Assembly (NCBI GenBank): GCA_015061955.1
Contig: SUVO01000010.1
Span: forward strand, 43,986-107,985
DNA: 64,000 bases
Reading direction: 5' to 3'
Source: Verrucomicrobiaceae bacterium
GTDB taxonomy: Bacteria; Verrucomicrobiota; Verrucomicrobiia; Opitutales; Intestinicryptomonadaceae
Shown here: positions 27,500-37,172 of the stretch, in pieces
How the letters are laid out: the number at the start of each line of letters is the position of its first letter
Position numbering within the stretch: position 1 is the stretch's first letter
Made by a program: the position numbers and the translations under genes
The notes under the pieces: generated by a model
The model's input: the letters and a program-made list of their open reading frames with translations, nothing else
Databases searched by the model: none
What the model was told of the DNA's origin: nothing

Positions 27500-29821
27500 A
27501 TGGCAGAATCTACTCATTTTCTATTACAAGATTTAGCAATAATAGTTGTAGCTTCAACGGTAGCTATAAGAATATTTTCGTTTTTAAAATTACCACAGTT
27601 GTTGGGGTTTATAGTTACAGGCATTTTGCTTTCGCCTGTATTTAATGTTATAAACGACAAGCACGCAATAACGCAACTTGGTGAGTTGGGTGTTATGTTT
27701 ATGATGTTCTTTGTTGGTATGGAATTTGACCTCAATAGATTGAAAAAAGTTTTTGCTCCGAGCTTTTTTGGTATCTTGTTTCAGATTATCGTTATGGGGT
27801 TGTTGGGTATGGCGAGTGCGTCGATGATGAATATGACCAACATTGACGGAATATTTTTAGGTGGGGTATTGGCAATGAGTTCTACAATTGTTATTGTTGA
27901 AGTCTTTACACAGCGTCGCGATTTAGGTAAGCCATATGCTCAGATAGCAACAGGTATTTTAATTTTAGAAGACCTGTTTGCAGTGTTCTTATTAGTTATT
28001 CTATCGGGTATTGCCGATGGAGCTCCGGATATCTACAAGTTAGGGCAATCAACTATAACAATGTTGGCATTTGTAATAACAATTTTTGTGTTGGGTAAAT
28101 TGATTGTGCCAGCTATGTTGAAGAAGCTTGTGTTGTCGAAAAATACTCAAGAACTGATTATGTTTACGCTTTGTTTGATGATGGGTATTGGGTTTTTGGC
28201 GTTATCTTCGGGAATGTCGCTTGCATTGGGGGCATTTTTGGCTGGCTCTATAATATCGGGGACTTTTGTAAGTCAAAAAATAGAACATTTATCCACGCCC
28301 TTTAGAAATTTATTTGTAGCTTTATTCTTTGTATCGGTAGGTACTATGATTGAACCTGGACAAATAATAAAATTGTGGTTGCCCATAGTTTTAATTTCGG
28401 TTGCTGTTATAGTATTGCAAACATTTGCGTGTTTTTTGGGAATAGTTTTAGGGGGCGCAAGGTGTAAAGACGGCTATTTGGCAGCTATAAACAAGGCTCA
28501 GATAGGGGAATTTAGTTTTGTTATTGCTGGATTAGGGATAACCTTAGGCGTTATGGACGCTTCTATTATGGCGATTGCTATGGGGGTATCGTTCTTGACT
28601 GTTTTTGTAAATCCATTTTTGGCAAATCGTTCAGATGTTGTAATGGATTTTTTCAAGCGCTTTACTCCATCGAGAATAAAAACAGCTTTCGATATCTATC
28701 ATGATAGTATTGTTGCCTTGTCGCATTCAACTGGAAAGAGTCAAACTTTAAAAACAGCAAAAGTTGCGTTTATAAAAATTACTGTTTATTCAATGTTGTT
28801 TTGTGCATTGATGTTGATTGCTCCATATCTGAACGGAGTTATTGAGAAATCGGAATTTTGCAAAGATTATGCAATGATTGCCATTACAGTTTTATGGATT
28901 ATTGTTGCTGTAATTTCGATGCCGATAGCTATCGGTATTGCTATAAATTTAGAAGATATTCTTAAACTTTGGTTAGAGCAATCGGCTTTGAAAAGTATGA
29001 ATTCCAAGTATCGAGATAGACTTGCTCGATATTTAAATGGAGTTTTTGCGTTTGTAATTGGTACTATTTTTACAATTACATATTTGGCTGTGTTGGCGCA
29101 TTATTTACCACTTGGCGAATTGTCGGTTTTTGGTGCTATAATAATTGTTGTTTTGGGATTTATTTTCAGAAAAGTTTTTCGCAATATAAAGCAATCGTTA
29201 GAAGGTAGATTTTCAGGTATTGTAAAACGCGACCTCGAAAACGCTATGCATCATCGTCATGATATGATGCTTGCTCGTATAAAAAAGAGCTACAAGTGGT
29301 CTATCGAGATTATAGAAGTCGAAATTACAGAGATGTCGGTATGTGCTGGCAAGCAGATTGGCGAGTTGCAATTGCGTGCAAAAACGGGTAGCGAAGTTGT
29401 TGCAATACGTAGAGGGATGTTTGTTATTTACAATCTGAATGCACAAACACGTATTTTCCCAAATGATGTTGTTGTTTTAAGTGGAACATCGGAAGACAAC
29501 AAAAAGGCTGATGAATTTTTGTCGGCACACGATAAAGATTTCGACAAGAATTTCCCATCTTTAGTTGCAGATTATCAGTTGCGTACGTTTATAATTCCTA
29601 CTTTGTCGTCATTAGTAAAACAGACATTAGCTGGTGCAAATCTCAACAAGGTGTATTCGGTGAAAATCTTGGCTATATCGCGCAACGAAGAAAATTTACG
29701 TCCACTTCCAAATTTAGAATTTTGTGCCGAAGATAAAATTTTAGCAATGGGTTCTTTGGCAAATCTTGAAAAATTGCGCGATGAATTTTTCTTGATAGAA
29801 ACCGATGCGGAAATGGCGTAA
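27500..29821 (+). CDS. Monovalent cation:proton antiporter, CPA2 family
   Basis: A 773-residue inner-membrane antiporter. Residues 1-380 form the Na+/H+ (K+/H+) exchanger domain (LPQLLGFIVTGILLSP; GVMFMMFFVGMEFDL; LALGAFLAGSIISG; KAQIGEFSFVIAGLG). A second block of hydrophobic helices follows (about 415-560), then cytosolic TrkA-C/RCK_C-like regions (about 610-690 and 700-770). There is no obvious NAD-binding RCK_N. Roles in the family are pH and K+/Na+ homeostasis. Monocistronic, with a terminator shared with trmB. Confidence 0.9.
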   Translation: MAESTHFLLQDLAIIVVASTVAIRIFSFLKLPQLLGFIVTGILLSPVFNVINDKHAITQLGELGVMFMMFFVGMEFDLNRLKKVFAPSFFGILFQIIVMGLLGMASASMMNMTNIDGIFLGGVLAMSSTIVIVEVFTQRRDLGKPYAQIATGILILEDLFAVFLLVILSGIADGAPDIYKLGQSTITMLAFVITIFVLGKLIVPAMLKKLVLSKNTQELIMFTLCLMMGIGFLALSSGMSLALGAFLAGSIISGTFVSQKIEHLSTPFRNLFVALFFVSVGTMIEPGQIIKLWLPIVLISVAVIVLQTFACFLGIVLGGARCKDGYLAAINKAQIGEFSFVIAGLGITLGVMDASIMAIAMGVSFLTVFVNPFLANRSDVVMDFFKRFTPSRIKTAFDIYHDSIVALSHSTGKSQTLKTAKVAFIKITVYSMLFCALMLIAPYLNGVIEKSEFCKDYAMIAITVLWIIVAVISMPIAIGIAINLEDILKLWLEQSALKSMNSKYRDRLARYLNGVFAFVIGTIFTITYLAVLAHYLPLGELSVFGAIIIVVLGFIFRKVFRNIKQSLEGRFSGIVKRDLENAMHHRHDMMLARIKKSYKWSIEIIEVEITEMSVCAGKQIGELQLRAKTGSEVVAIRRGMFVIYNLNAQTRIFPNDVVVLSGTSEDNKKADEFLSAHDKDFDKNFPSLVADYQLRTFIIPTLSSLVKQTLAGANLNKVYSVKILAISRNEENLRPLPNLEFCAEDKILAMGSLANLEKLRDEFFLIETDAEMA

Positions 29822-29822
29822 A

Positions 29823-29857
29823 CAAAAAAAGCATATCAATTGATATGCTTTTTTTGT
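29823..29857 (+). terminator. Bidirectional terminator
   Basis: AAAAAAAGCATATCAA and its complement TTGATATGCTTTTTTT abut with almost no loop. It serves the convergent antiporter and trmB genes. Confidence 0.8.
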
Positions 29858-29872
29858 TGATTGTATATTACT

Positions 29873-30457
29873 TTAAATTGCTGATGCCACCAACGTATTA
29901 AATTCTGGAAGAATACGTTGAAATTGCGAAACCTCTTCAAGTAAGAGAGTGTTATCGGGCAAAATTTCCCAATTTGTGTTTGCTTGCAGAACTTCGCGTG
30001 TCCACTCGAAATATTCTGTATGATCGGTACGGAAGTACAAGCGTGTGCCAGCATGTGCAAACTGACGTATGTAATCTAAAAACTCGCCTTGCATAAGACG
30101 TCGCTTATGATGACGTTCTTTAGGCCATGGGTCTGGGAAGAATATAAAGATTTTTTCCAACACAACATCTCGGGGCAGAGCTTCTAAAAATTCCAAAGCC
30201 TCAGCTTTAAAAAAGTGTGCATTTGTAGCATTTTTATTTTTTGCTCGGCGTTGAGAATCGCGTACACGTTCCGAAATCAAGTCAATACCAATGCAAGTTT
30301 CTTCGGGGAATGCGGCTGCGTAGGCACTCATATAGTGCCCTTTGCCACAACCTATTTCAAGGGTTATTGATTTTGAGTTTTCAAAAACATAAGCACATTC
30401 TTGCTTTATGTTTTGTATTCGTTCGCTACGGCGTAAGATTGCGTCTTCTAAGCTCAT
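29873..30457 (-). CDS. trmB: tRNA (guanine-N7-)-methyltransferase
   Basis: A 194-residue SAM-dependent enzyme making m7G46 in tRNA. SAM motif LEIGCGKGHYMSAYA (about 35-50), and the TrmB signature FFPDPWPKERHHKRR (about 105-120). It overlaps the upstream carbonic anhydrase-like gene by 1 base (TAATG), so the pair is translationally coupled. Slightly short at both ends compared with many homologues, but all core motifs are present. Confidence 0.96.
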   Translation of the reverse strand: MSLEDAILRRSERIQNIKQECAYVFENSKSITLEIGCGKGHYMSAYAAAFPEETCIGIDLISERVRDSQRRAKNKNATNAHFFKAEALEFLEALPRDVVLEKIFIFFPDPWPKERHHKRRLMQGEFLDYIRQFAHAGTRLYFRTDHTEYFEWTREVLQANTNWEILPDNTLLLEEVSQFQRILPEFNTLVASAI

Positions 30458-30990
30458 TATTGTTTTTGTTCTAACGCTTTGTTTGCGTGAGCAAGTTTTA
30501 CATATTTCTTAGCCCAGTAAGCTAAGCCTTCGCTTGTTTGTGGGTCTAATTGTTTTACAACCTTAGCTGGCGAGCCAAGTACGAGTGAGCCTTCTGGAAT
30601 TACTGTATTCTTTGTAACCAAAGCTCCTGCTCCAACAATAGAACCTTTGCCGATAACAGCTTTATCTAAAACTATTGCACCCATGCCTATCAAGCAACCA
30701 TCTTGAACTTCGCAACCATGTAAGATTGCTCCATGACCAACAGTTACGTTCTTGCCAACTTTCACGCTTGCGTCATCGGCAAGGTGGACCATAGTGCCGT
30801 CTTGCAAGTTTGAGTTTTCGCCAAGCTCAATAGAATTGATGTCGGCACGCAAAACGCATCCAGGCCAAACGCTTGCATTCTTTGCAATTGTTACGTCGCC
30901 GATTAAAACTGCATGTTTGCTGACGTATGCGGTATCGTCGATTGTTGGTGGTTTGTTTAAAAACTGTTCTAATTGTTCTTCTAATGCCAT
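30457..30990 (-). CDS. Gamma-carbonic anhydrase family protein
   Basis: A 177-residue left-handed beta-helix (hexapeptide repeat) protein of the gamma-carbonic anhydrase/PaaY/CaiE family. The three zinc-ligand His are visible (MVHLAD and VGHGAILHG). Members may be carbonic anhydrases, thioesterases or inactive; the function cannot be fixed from sequence. It is the first gene of a two-gene unit with trmB and is divergent from glnB. Confidence 0.9.
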   Translation of the reverse strand: MALEEQLEQFLNKPPTIDDTAYVSKHAVLIGDVTIAKNASVWPGCVLRADINSIELGENSNLQDGTMVHLADDASVKVGKNVTVGHGAILHGCEVQDGCLIGMGAIVLDKAVIGKGSIVGAGALVTKNTVIPEGSLVLGSPAKVVKQLDPQTSEGLAYWAKKYVKLAHANKALEQKQ

Positions 30991-31096
30991 AATGTTTTAT
31001 AATATCGCTACTTTTTTTTATTATTTCAATCAAAAACCTTCCGAAAAAAATTGACAACAGTCTGTATTGTTAAAAAATTCTATCTGAAAAGGATAA

Positions 31097-31438
<342 letters not shown>

Positions 31439-31465
31439 CTTTTAGGTAAAATTTAAAAAATTGTA

Positions 31466-31498
31466 AAACTCGGGCTAAAAGAAGCTCGAGTTTTTTTG
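31466..31498 (+). terminator. Terminator after glnB
   Basis: AAACTCGGGC and GCTCGAGTTT pair with one mismatch around an 8-base loop, followed by seven T. It ends glnB just before the PEP-CTERM promoter. Confidence 0.85.
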
Positions 31499-31508
31499 AA
31501 AAAAAAGC

Positions 31509-31538
31509 TTGACAAGTATTGTTGGGGGGGGGTAGTAT
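31509..31538 (+). promoter_or_regulatory. PEP-CTERM gene promoter with G9 spacer
   Basis: -35 TTGACA (31509-31514), 18-base spacer AGTATTGTT plus nine G (31524-31532), -10 TAGTAT (31533-31538). Nearly identical to the promoter at 23800 but with nine instead of eight G (and one A fewer). Transcription would start near 31545, which rules out an upstream in-frame ATG at 31543 as the start and supports the ATG at 31573. Confidence 0.72.
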
Positions 31539-31572
31539 TTGATTGTATTTTATTAAAAGAAAGTTTATATTT

Positions 31573-32922
31573 ATGAAAAAATCTCTATTATTATTCGCAT
31601 TAGCAACTTCTGCAGTATCACTTTTTGGTGCGCAGGCATGGTTTAATGTTAATAACAAATCAGTATCTGAACTTGAAGCAGACATAAACGCTGCAAAAGC
31701 TAAAGGTGATACAACATTTCTGCAAATTACTTCTTCTGCGACCATGACAGTCGATAAGAGTGTTGATGTTGATACAGTTATCTTTGGTTCAGGTACAAGC
31801 AATGTTTCGCCTGCTTATGTTCAGATAAATGCAGGACAGACTTTTACGGTTGGAAGTTTAGGTGAAAACAATGGTCGTCCAGCATCTCAAATTACATTCC
31901 AGGGCGATGGTACTTTTGCAGTTAAGGGCAGTAAAATTACTTTTGCAGAGAGTGGTCCAAATCTTTCTACAACAGGTGGAGATGCTCAGTATTATTATTT
32001 CAAACAAGCAGGACTTTTTGATTTATCTAGTAAAACTATCACAGTTAAAAACAACAATTATGTTGAAATAGACAATGCCCAAATTGTCAAGAATACAGGT
32101 ACAGCTTTAACAATGAGTGGTACTTCGAGCTTGGTTGTAAAGAATGGTTATACAGATCAACTTTATTTCAAGAATATAAATCTTTCTGATACTGCATATT
32201 TTTCTATGTATTCTGCAACTGCAATGATTCAAGGTACTAACGTGTTTAATGATGGTACTTGCTTTGATTTTCTCAGAAAAGATGGTAATGCTGTTCTTCC
32301 GTCTCTTTCAGTTGGTGGAAACTTGACATTGAATAAAGTTGACGTTTCGCAAATGGCATACCAAATCTTCTTAGAAGATAATGCTACATTTACTTCAAAC
32401 GCAAATGAGGCGAGTGTTTTGGCACGCCATATCATTCTTAAGAAAGCTAATTTAATTTTGAATACAAAAAATGCTTTCTACGGCGAACCAAACAATGCTC
32501 CAAAATTGTCAATAGCTCGTGCAGGTGCTAAAATTATATTAGGTGCCGATAACGATTTTGGTGCAATGAATATCTATAAAAGTGGAACTAATGCAGCAGG
32601 TACATTGTTCTTCACTTTGGGCGGTAATAATGCAACATTTACAGCAATTGATATTCAACATGACGATGCAATGATGTATATTACCGACTTTATGGAAGGT
32701 TTGTTGTATGTTTCATCAGATTTGGTAAAGAATGAAGATGATTCGCTCTTGAATATCTTTAGTGTAACTTTAGATGCTTCTGGTAATATCTTAACTCAAG
32801 AGAAGTTGTATCAAAATGCAAGTGGATATATAACAGCGATTGCAGTTCCAGAACCAGCCGAATGGGCTCTCATCTTCGGAGCGATAGCATTTGGCTTCGT
32901 CGCCTATCGTCGCAGAAAGTAA
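31573..32922 (+). CDS. PEP-CTERM surface protein
   Basis: A 449-residue exported protein. Signal peptide MKKSLLLFALATSAVSLFGA; passenger of about 400 residues, rich in Asn/Thr/Ala, with beta-helix-like character and no catalytic motif; C-terminal VPEPAEWALIFGAIAFGF then AYRRRK. The frame is open from 31543, but the promoter position favours 31573. The passenger shows no clear similarity to that of the gene at 23891, while the last 75 bases, the stop and the downstream element are almost identical. Probably exosortase-processed and surface-exposed; the function is unknown. Confidence 0.87.
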   Translation: MKKSLLLFALATSAVSLFGAQAWFNVNNKSVSELEADINAAKAKGDTTFLQITSSATMTVDKSVDVDTVIFGSGTSNVSPAYVQINAGQTFTVGSLGENNGRPASQITFQGDGTFAVKGSKITFAESGPNLSTTGGDAQYYYFKQAGLFDLSSKTITVKNNNYVEIDNAQIVKNTGTALTMSGTSSLVVKNGYTDQLYFKNINLSDTAYFSMYSATAMIQGTNVFNDGTCFDFLRKDGNAVLPSLSVGGNLTLNKVDVSQMAYQIFLEDNATFTSNANEASVLARHIILKKANLILNTKNAFYGEPNNAPKLSIARAGAKIILGADNDFGAMNIYKSGTNAAGTLFFTLGGNNATFTAIDIQHDDAMMYITDFMEGLLYVSSDLVKNEDDSLLNIFSVTLDASGNILTQEKLYQNASGYITAIAVPEPAEWALIFGAIAFGFVAYRRRK

Positions 32923-33153
32923 AACGTGCGAGAGCGCGTTTTCTTTGATGATGAGTTTTAATTTATACTATAAGGCACTTCGATGAAGTGCCTTTTTTTA
33001 TTTATTAAATAAACTCATCAAAGAAAACGCTTTGTCCTCCATTTTGGTTTTAGCTTCGACTGCAGTGCGTAGCACAGCAACGCTCGCTAAAACGCAAAAG
33101 CATCGGGACAATCTCGCACGTTTTACTTCTTGCAACCTATGTTTGTTCTAATC
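32921..33153 (+). repeat. Structured repeat element on PEP-CTERM stop codon (type II)
   Basis: Outer arms AAAACGTGCGAG (32921-32932) and CTCGCACGTTTT (33113-33124). Stem 1 and the hairpin (AAGGCACTTC 32972-32981 with 32985-32994) are nearly identical to those at 25959, but stem-loop 2 differs completely and has the cap TGCGTAGCA found in the array units at 14825 and 15021. Tail at 33134-33153. Confidence 0.82.
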
Positions 33154-33295
33154 TTATGGCAGAATTTTTTCTAATAAAAAGCAGAGCCACATGCGAAGCA
33201 TTAGCGACGGTGCCTCGTTCCTATGTTTATTCTAATCTGACTGCGAATATTATATGATAAAAGGCAATTCCGAAGAACTGCCTTTTTTATGTTTC
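33154..33295 (+). repeat. Repeat element fragments
   Basis: Contains a piece with GTGCCTCGTTCC, a further tail motif TTCCTATGTTTATTCTAATC (33218-33237), and a new unit start with the hairpin AAGGCAATTC...GAACTGCCTT (33261-33283) followed by T. It may serve as a weak terminator facing sppA. Confidence 0.65.
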
Positions 33296-33304
33296 TATAT
33301 GGAA

Positions 33305-35044
33305 TTATTTTATTGTTAATTTAAAAGGAACTTCGGCGTAAATTCCGTTTTTCTTATCGAAGTGTTTTACAAAGTTTTTTGTTTCAAGGAAGAACTTAAA
33401 TGGTGTATTTGCAAATATAGATCCGTCTTCAAGATTATTAAAGAAATCTTTCATTATATCTATTTGAGGATATTCTTTAACGCTATAAGCATTTGTTGTA
33501 TTTGCCATATTTTGTACGATGTCTTTGAGCTGTTTTACACCATCTACGAGTTTTAAATTGATTGATTGTTGCCCCGTATAAACACGACCATCGGCAAGTT
33601 GTTTCGCTTGTTCAATGCTCATACTTCGGGATTTTGCAACTAATTGTACAAATCGTTCGTAAGTGTTATCAACCAAGGTTTGTATTTTTTCAAGTTCTTG
33701 AGGCGAGGCTTTTTTTGCAGAGCTGAAAATATCGGCGTATGGCTCAGTTTTAACGGTGTCAAAGGTTATACCAAAATCGTTTGCAAGCTCTTTTATAGAG
33801 AACATAAGCGATATTACTCCAATTGAACCAACTATACTTGTGTTATCGGCATATATTTTGTGCGCCGAGGTAGAAATCCAGTATGCACCACTTGCGCACA
33901 TAGACCCTGCCGAAACTACAACTGGTTTTTCTTTTGCCAAAAGTTCTACTTCGCGTCGGATAAGTTCGCTTGCGTAGGCACTACCACCACCACTATCTAT
34001 ACGCAAAACAACACCCGATATATTTTTGTTAAATCTTAATTTTCGCAAAATAGGTACATAATATTTAGCCGATATTGTATGGTAGTTGCCTTCGTCGACA
34101 ATATCGCCACTCATATATACAACAGCTACATTAGGTTGCGTTATGTTTTCAACAATTGAATAATTTTCAAGTGGATAACTATTGAACGAATCTTTGTTCT
34201 TTCCACAGAGGTTTTGAAGCATTGTTACAACTTCATCAGAATAGCAAAGTTTATCGACAAGTCGCAAATCTTTAGCCTGTTTTGCTGTAATTATTGGAGA
34301 AATTGAGGCTATGTTTTTTAGATTTTCGATTGGAATGTTTCTCGATTTTGAAATAGATACTAATAGGTTTTGCCATAGATTGTCTAAGAGTTGTTGCAGA
34401 TGTTGTTTGTCGGTTGAAGAAAGCTTGTTTTCGGTAAACATGTTTCCGAGATTTTTGTATGCTCCCGATTTTACAACTTGGGCTTGAACTCCGTATTTTT
34501 TGAGTGTATCGCCAAAGAATGTTGGGACCGACGCAATACCTTTTAGGGTAAAATCGCTTGCTGGATTTAGTATAATTTCGTTTGCCGATGTCGCCAAGTA
34601 ATATTCTATTTGTGTTGGGTTTTCTAAATAAATTATTACTTTTTTATTTTTTGCGTGCAAGGCTAAGGCTTTGCGTATTTCTTCTACTTGTGCAAGGGTA
34701 GTGTTCGGATTTAACTTTCCATGAACAAAAAGTAGCTTAGAGTTTTCTAAACTTGCATCTATTGCACTACAAATTTTGTATGTGCTGTATGTGTTATCAA
34801 GAAATGTGTTTTTTGAAAAATTTATTGTTTGATACGATGGAAATTCTTTTATTTGAGTTGCCAAATTGAAAACGCATGCGTAAGAATTGGCAGGTGGTTC
34901 TATTTGTTCTTCTATTTTTTCGCCATTAGAAATTAGGAAAGTTAGCAATGCAATTAATAATACTATTGGCAAAACTATTAAACATGCAAATAGCGATAAA
35001 AATGTACCTATAAAAGATGCTAAAATTTGTTTTATAAACTTCAT
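33305..35044 (-). CDS. sppA: Signal peptide peptidase SppA, long (67K) form
   Basis: A 579-residue membrane-anchored serine protease that degrades cleaved signal peptides. One N-terminal transmembrane segment (about 8-38) and two S49 domains. The catalytic Lys lies in the N-terminal domain (KSGAYKNLGNMF, about residue 205) and the nucleophile Ser in SAGSMCASGAYW of the C-terminal domain, as in E. coli SppA. Its start lies 2 bases after the stop of the upstream cinA-like gene, so the two form an operon. Confidence 0.94.
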   Translation of the reverse strand: MKFIKQILASFIGTFLSLFACLIVLPIVLLIALLTFLISNGEKIEEQIEPPANSYACVFNLATQIKEFPSYQTINFSKNTFLDNTYSTYKICSAIDASLENSKLLFVHGKLNPNTTLAQVEEIRKALALHAKNKKVIIYLENPTQIEYYLATSANEIILNPASDFTLKGIASVPTFFGDTLKKYGVQAQVVKSGAYKNLGNMFTENKLSSTDKQHLQQLLDNLWQNLLVSISKSRNIPIENLKNIASISPIITAKQAKDLRLVDKLCYSDEVVTMLQNLCGKNKDSFNSYPLENYSIVENITQPNVAVVYMSGDIVDEGNYHTISAKYYVPILRKLRFNKNISGVVLRIDSGGGSAYASELIRREVELLAKEKPVVVSAGSMCASGAYWISTSAHKIYADNTSIVGSIGVISLMFSIKELANDFGITFDTVKTEPYADIFSSAKKASPQELEKIQTLVDNTYERFVQLVAKSRSMSIEQAKQLADGRVYTGQQSINLKLVDGVKQLKDIVQNMANTTNAYSVKEYPQIDIMKDFFNNLEDGSIFANTPFKFFLETKNFVKHFDKKNGIYAEVPFKLTIK

Positions 35045-35046
35045 AT

Positions 35047-35538
35047 TTAAATTTGTTTTAAGATTATTTGTAATGCGTTAAAAACACAATCAATTCTATT
35101 TTGATTACGTTCGTTATTCGGATTTAATAAAATTTTTTTTGTAAATACTTCGCCTGATTTTTTTGCAACAGCTAAAAATACTGTACCTGCAAGATTTTTT
35201 GATTTTTCGCCAGTGTTCGAGTCTAAAAAGCCAGTCGATGCAAATGCTATATCGCTTTGATAGATATTTAATGCACCCTTTGCCATTTCTTCGGCACATT
35301 CTTTACTTTCGGCAAAAAAATTATCGAGTGTATCTTTTGATACCTTCAAGATATCGCATTTTGCTGTATCGCAATAACAGACTGCCGAGCCTTTGAAAAC
35401 TTTGCTTGCTCCAGATATAGAAACTATTGCCGATGCAATAGCGCCACCCGTACATGATTCTGCGCCTGCTAAGGTTATTTGTTTTTGTGCAAAAGTATCG
35501 ACTATGTTTTTTGCTAGTGATGTAATTTGATTTAACAT
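35047..35538 (-). CDS. CinA C-terminal domain protein (PncC-type NMN amidohydrolase)
   Basis: A 163-residue stand-alone CinA C-terminal domain; homologues deamidate nicotinamide mononucleotide in NAD recycling. AESCTGGAIASAIV carries the conserved Ser-Cys-Thr-Gly-Gly core. The usual TGIAGPxGG loop is altered to TGFLDSNTGEKSKN, which may affect activity. No N-terminal MoCF-like domain. Operon with sppA; divergent from the comM-like gene over 94 bases. Confidence 0.85.
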   Translation of the reverse strand: MLNQITSLAKNIVDTFAQKQITLAGAESCTGGAIASAIVSISGASKVFKGSAVCYCDTAKCDILKVSKDTLDNFFAESKECAEEMAKGALNIYQSDIAFASTGFLDSNTGEKSKNLAGTVFLAVAKKSGEVFTKKILLNPNNERNQNRIDCVFNALQIILKQI

Positions 35539-35632
35539 TTGAAATTTTGTATTTGCAATGTTTTAGATATTTTTAATAGTTTATCAATATAAATATGCTG
35601 ATTGCATTAGATATAAGGTGAAATAATAGAAT

Positions 35633-37162
35633 ATGTTTGCTAAATTACATTCAGGTGCGTTGTCCGGTGTTGAGGCTTTGCCCGTAGATATAGAAGTAAA
35701 TTCGGGCGAAAGTGGCGAACCAAAAGTTTTTATTGTAGGTCTTCCCGATGCTGCTGTAAAAGAATCGTTCAACAGAGTTTCATCGGCTATGGCAAATAGT
35801 GGATTTAGTATGCCCACAACAAAAACTACGGTAAATTTAGCTCCAGGCGATATAAAAAAAGAGGGCCCAATTTACGACTTACCTATATCACTTGGCATTT
35901 TAGCATCGTTAGGGCAAATTCCTCAAGAAAGTGCCGATAATTTTATTATAGCTGGCGAGTTGAGTCTTTCGGGTAAGTTGAGAGCTGTTTGTGGTGGAGT
36001 GTCGTTGGCGTTGTTAGCTAAGAAACTTGGTAAACGTGGCGTTATTTTACCTCCTGATTCTGCTTACGAGGCAAGTTTAGTTGATGGTATTGAAGTTTTC
36101 GCGCCCGATAACTTAGCCGAACTTGTTGCCTTTTTGCGTGGACAAGCTCAGATAAAAAAGATAGAGCCTTCAAAAGATGCTTTTTCAAACGAAGCCGATA
36201 GTATTTTTGATGTAGATTTTGCCGATGTAAAAGGTCAGTATCAGGTGCGTAGAGCAGTAGAAGTTGCTGTTGCTGGTGGACACAATTTACTTATGGTAGG
36301 GCCTCCAGGGTCAGGGAAAAGTATGATTGCTAAACGCATTCCAACCATAATGCCGTTGCCATCGTACGACGAGTTTTTAGAAATATTAGGTGTGTATTCA
36401 GCTGCTGGACTTACTCAGATTGCAGAAAATCGCAGATTTAAACGTCCGTTTAGAGCGCCACACCACACAGTTAGTAAAGTGGGCTTGACTGGAGGTGGAC
36501 CAAATCCTAAACCTGGTGAAATATCGTTAGCGCACAATGGCGTTTTGTTTTTAGACGAACTTCCTGAGTTCGGTTCTATTCTCGACAATATGCGTCAGCC
36601 AATGGAAGATGGTAAGCTTACAATTTCGCGTGCAGCAGGTAAAATAACCCTTCCTTGTAAATTTATGCTTGTTGCAGCTATGAATCCATGCAAGTGTGGA
36701 TATTATGGTAGTACTCAACGTCGATGCCGTTGTACCCCACAGCAAGTGGCAATGTATCGAGCAAGAGTTTCGGGACCAATGTTAGATAGAATAGATATCC
36801 ACGTAGAAGCTGCTGCACTAAATGTTGAGGACATTCAGAAAAATACAAAAGCAGAGTCTTCAGCCGAAATAAGAGCGCGCGTAGTGAAAGCTCGCGAAAT
36901 TCAAGCACAGCGTTTTTCGGGGACAAAGATTCATTGCAATGCCGATATGACTCCACAATTATTACGCAAGTATTGTTTGTTGAGTGCCGAGCAAAACGCA
37001 TTGTTGGTTTCGGCTATGAACGAATTGGGATTATCGGCTCGAGCATGGGATAGAATTTTGAAAGTATCGCGTACTATTGCCGACTTGGAATTTTCTGATA
37101 CTATCGAAACTCATCATCTTCTTGAAGCTATAAATTATCGCTCTTTAGATAGAAATTTTTAA
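35633..37162 (+). CDS. comM: YifB/ComM family Mg-chelatase-like AAA+ ATPase
   Basis: A 509-residue protein: N-terminal Lon-like/ChlI domain (about 1-170), AAA+ module with Walker [14 protein letters not shown] (about 224-236) and Walker [11 protein letters not shown], zinc-like Cys cluster ([15 protein letters not shown]) and C-terminal Mg-chelatase-like domain. ComM is a hexameric branch-migration helicase in natural transformation. Followed 10 bases later by an NCS2 permease, probably co-transcribed but functionally unrelated. Confidence 0.92.
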   Translation: MFAKLHSGALSGVEALPVDIEVNSGESGEPKVFIVGLPDAAVKESFNRVSSAMANSGFSMPTTKTTVNLAPGDIKKEGPIYDLPISLGILASLGQIPQESADNFIIAGELSLSGKLRAVCGGVSLALLAKKLGKRGVILPPDSAYEASLVDGIEVFAPDNLAELVAFLRGQAQIKKIEPSKDAFSNEADSIFDVDFADVKGQYQVRRAVEVAVAGGHNLLMVGPPGSGKSMIAKRIPTIMPLPSYDEFLEILGVYSAAGLTQIAENRRFKRPFRAPHHTVSKVGLTGGGPNPKPGEISLAHNGVLFLDELPEFGSILDNMRQPMEDGKLTISRAAGKITLPCKFMLVAAMNPCKCGYYGSTQRRCRCTPQQVAMYRARVSGPMLDRIDIHVEAAALNVEDIQKNTKAESSAEIRARVVKAREIQAQRFSGTKIHCNADMTPQLLRKYCLLSAEQNALLVSAMNELGLSARAWDRILKVSRTIADLEFSDTIETHHLLEAINYRSLDRNF

Positions 37163-37172
37163 TAAAGTTAGT

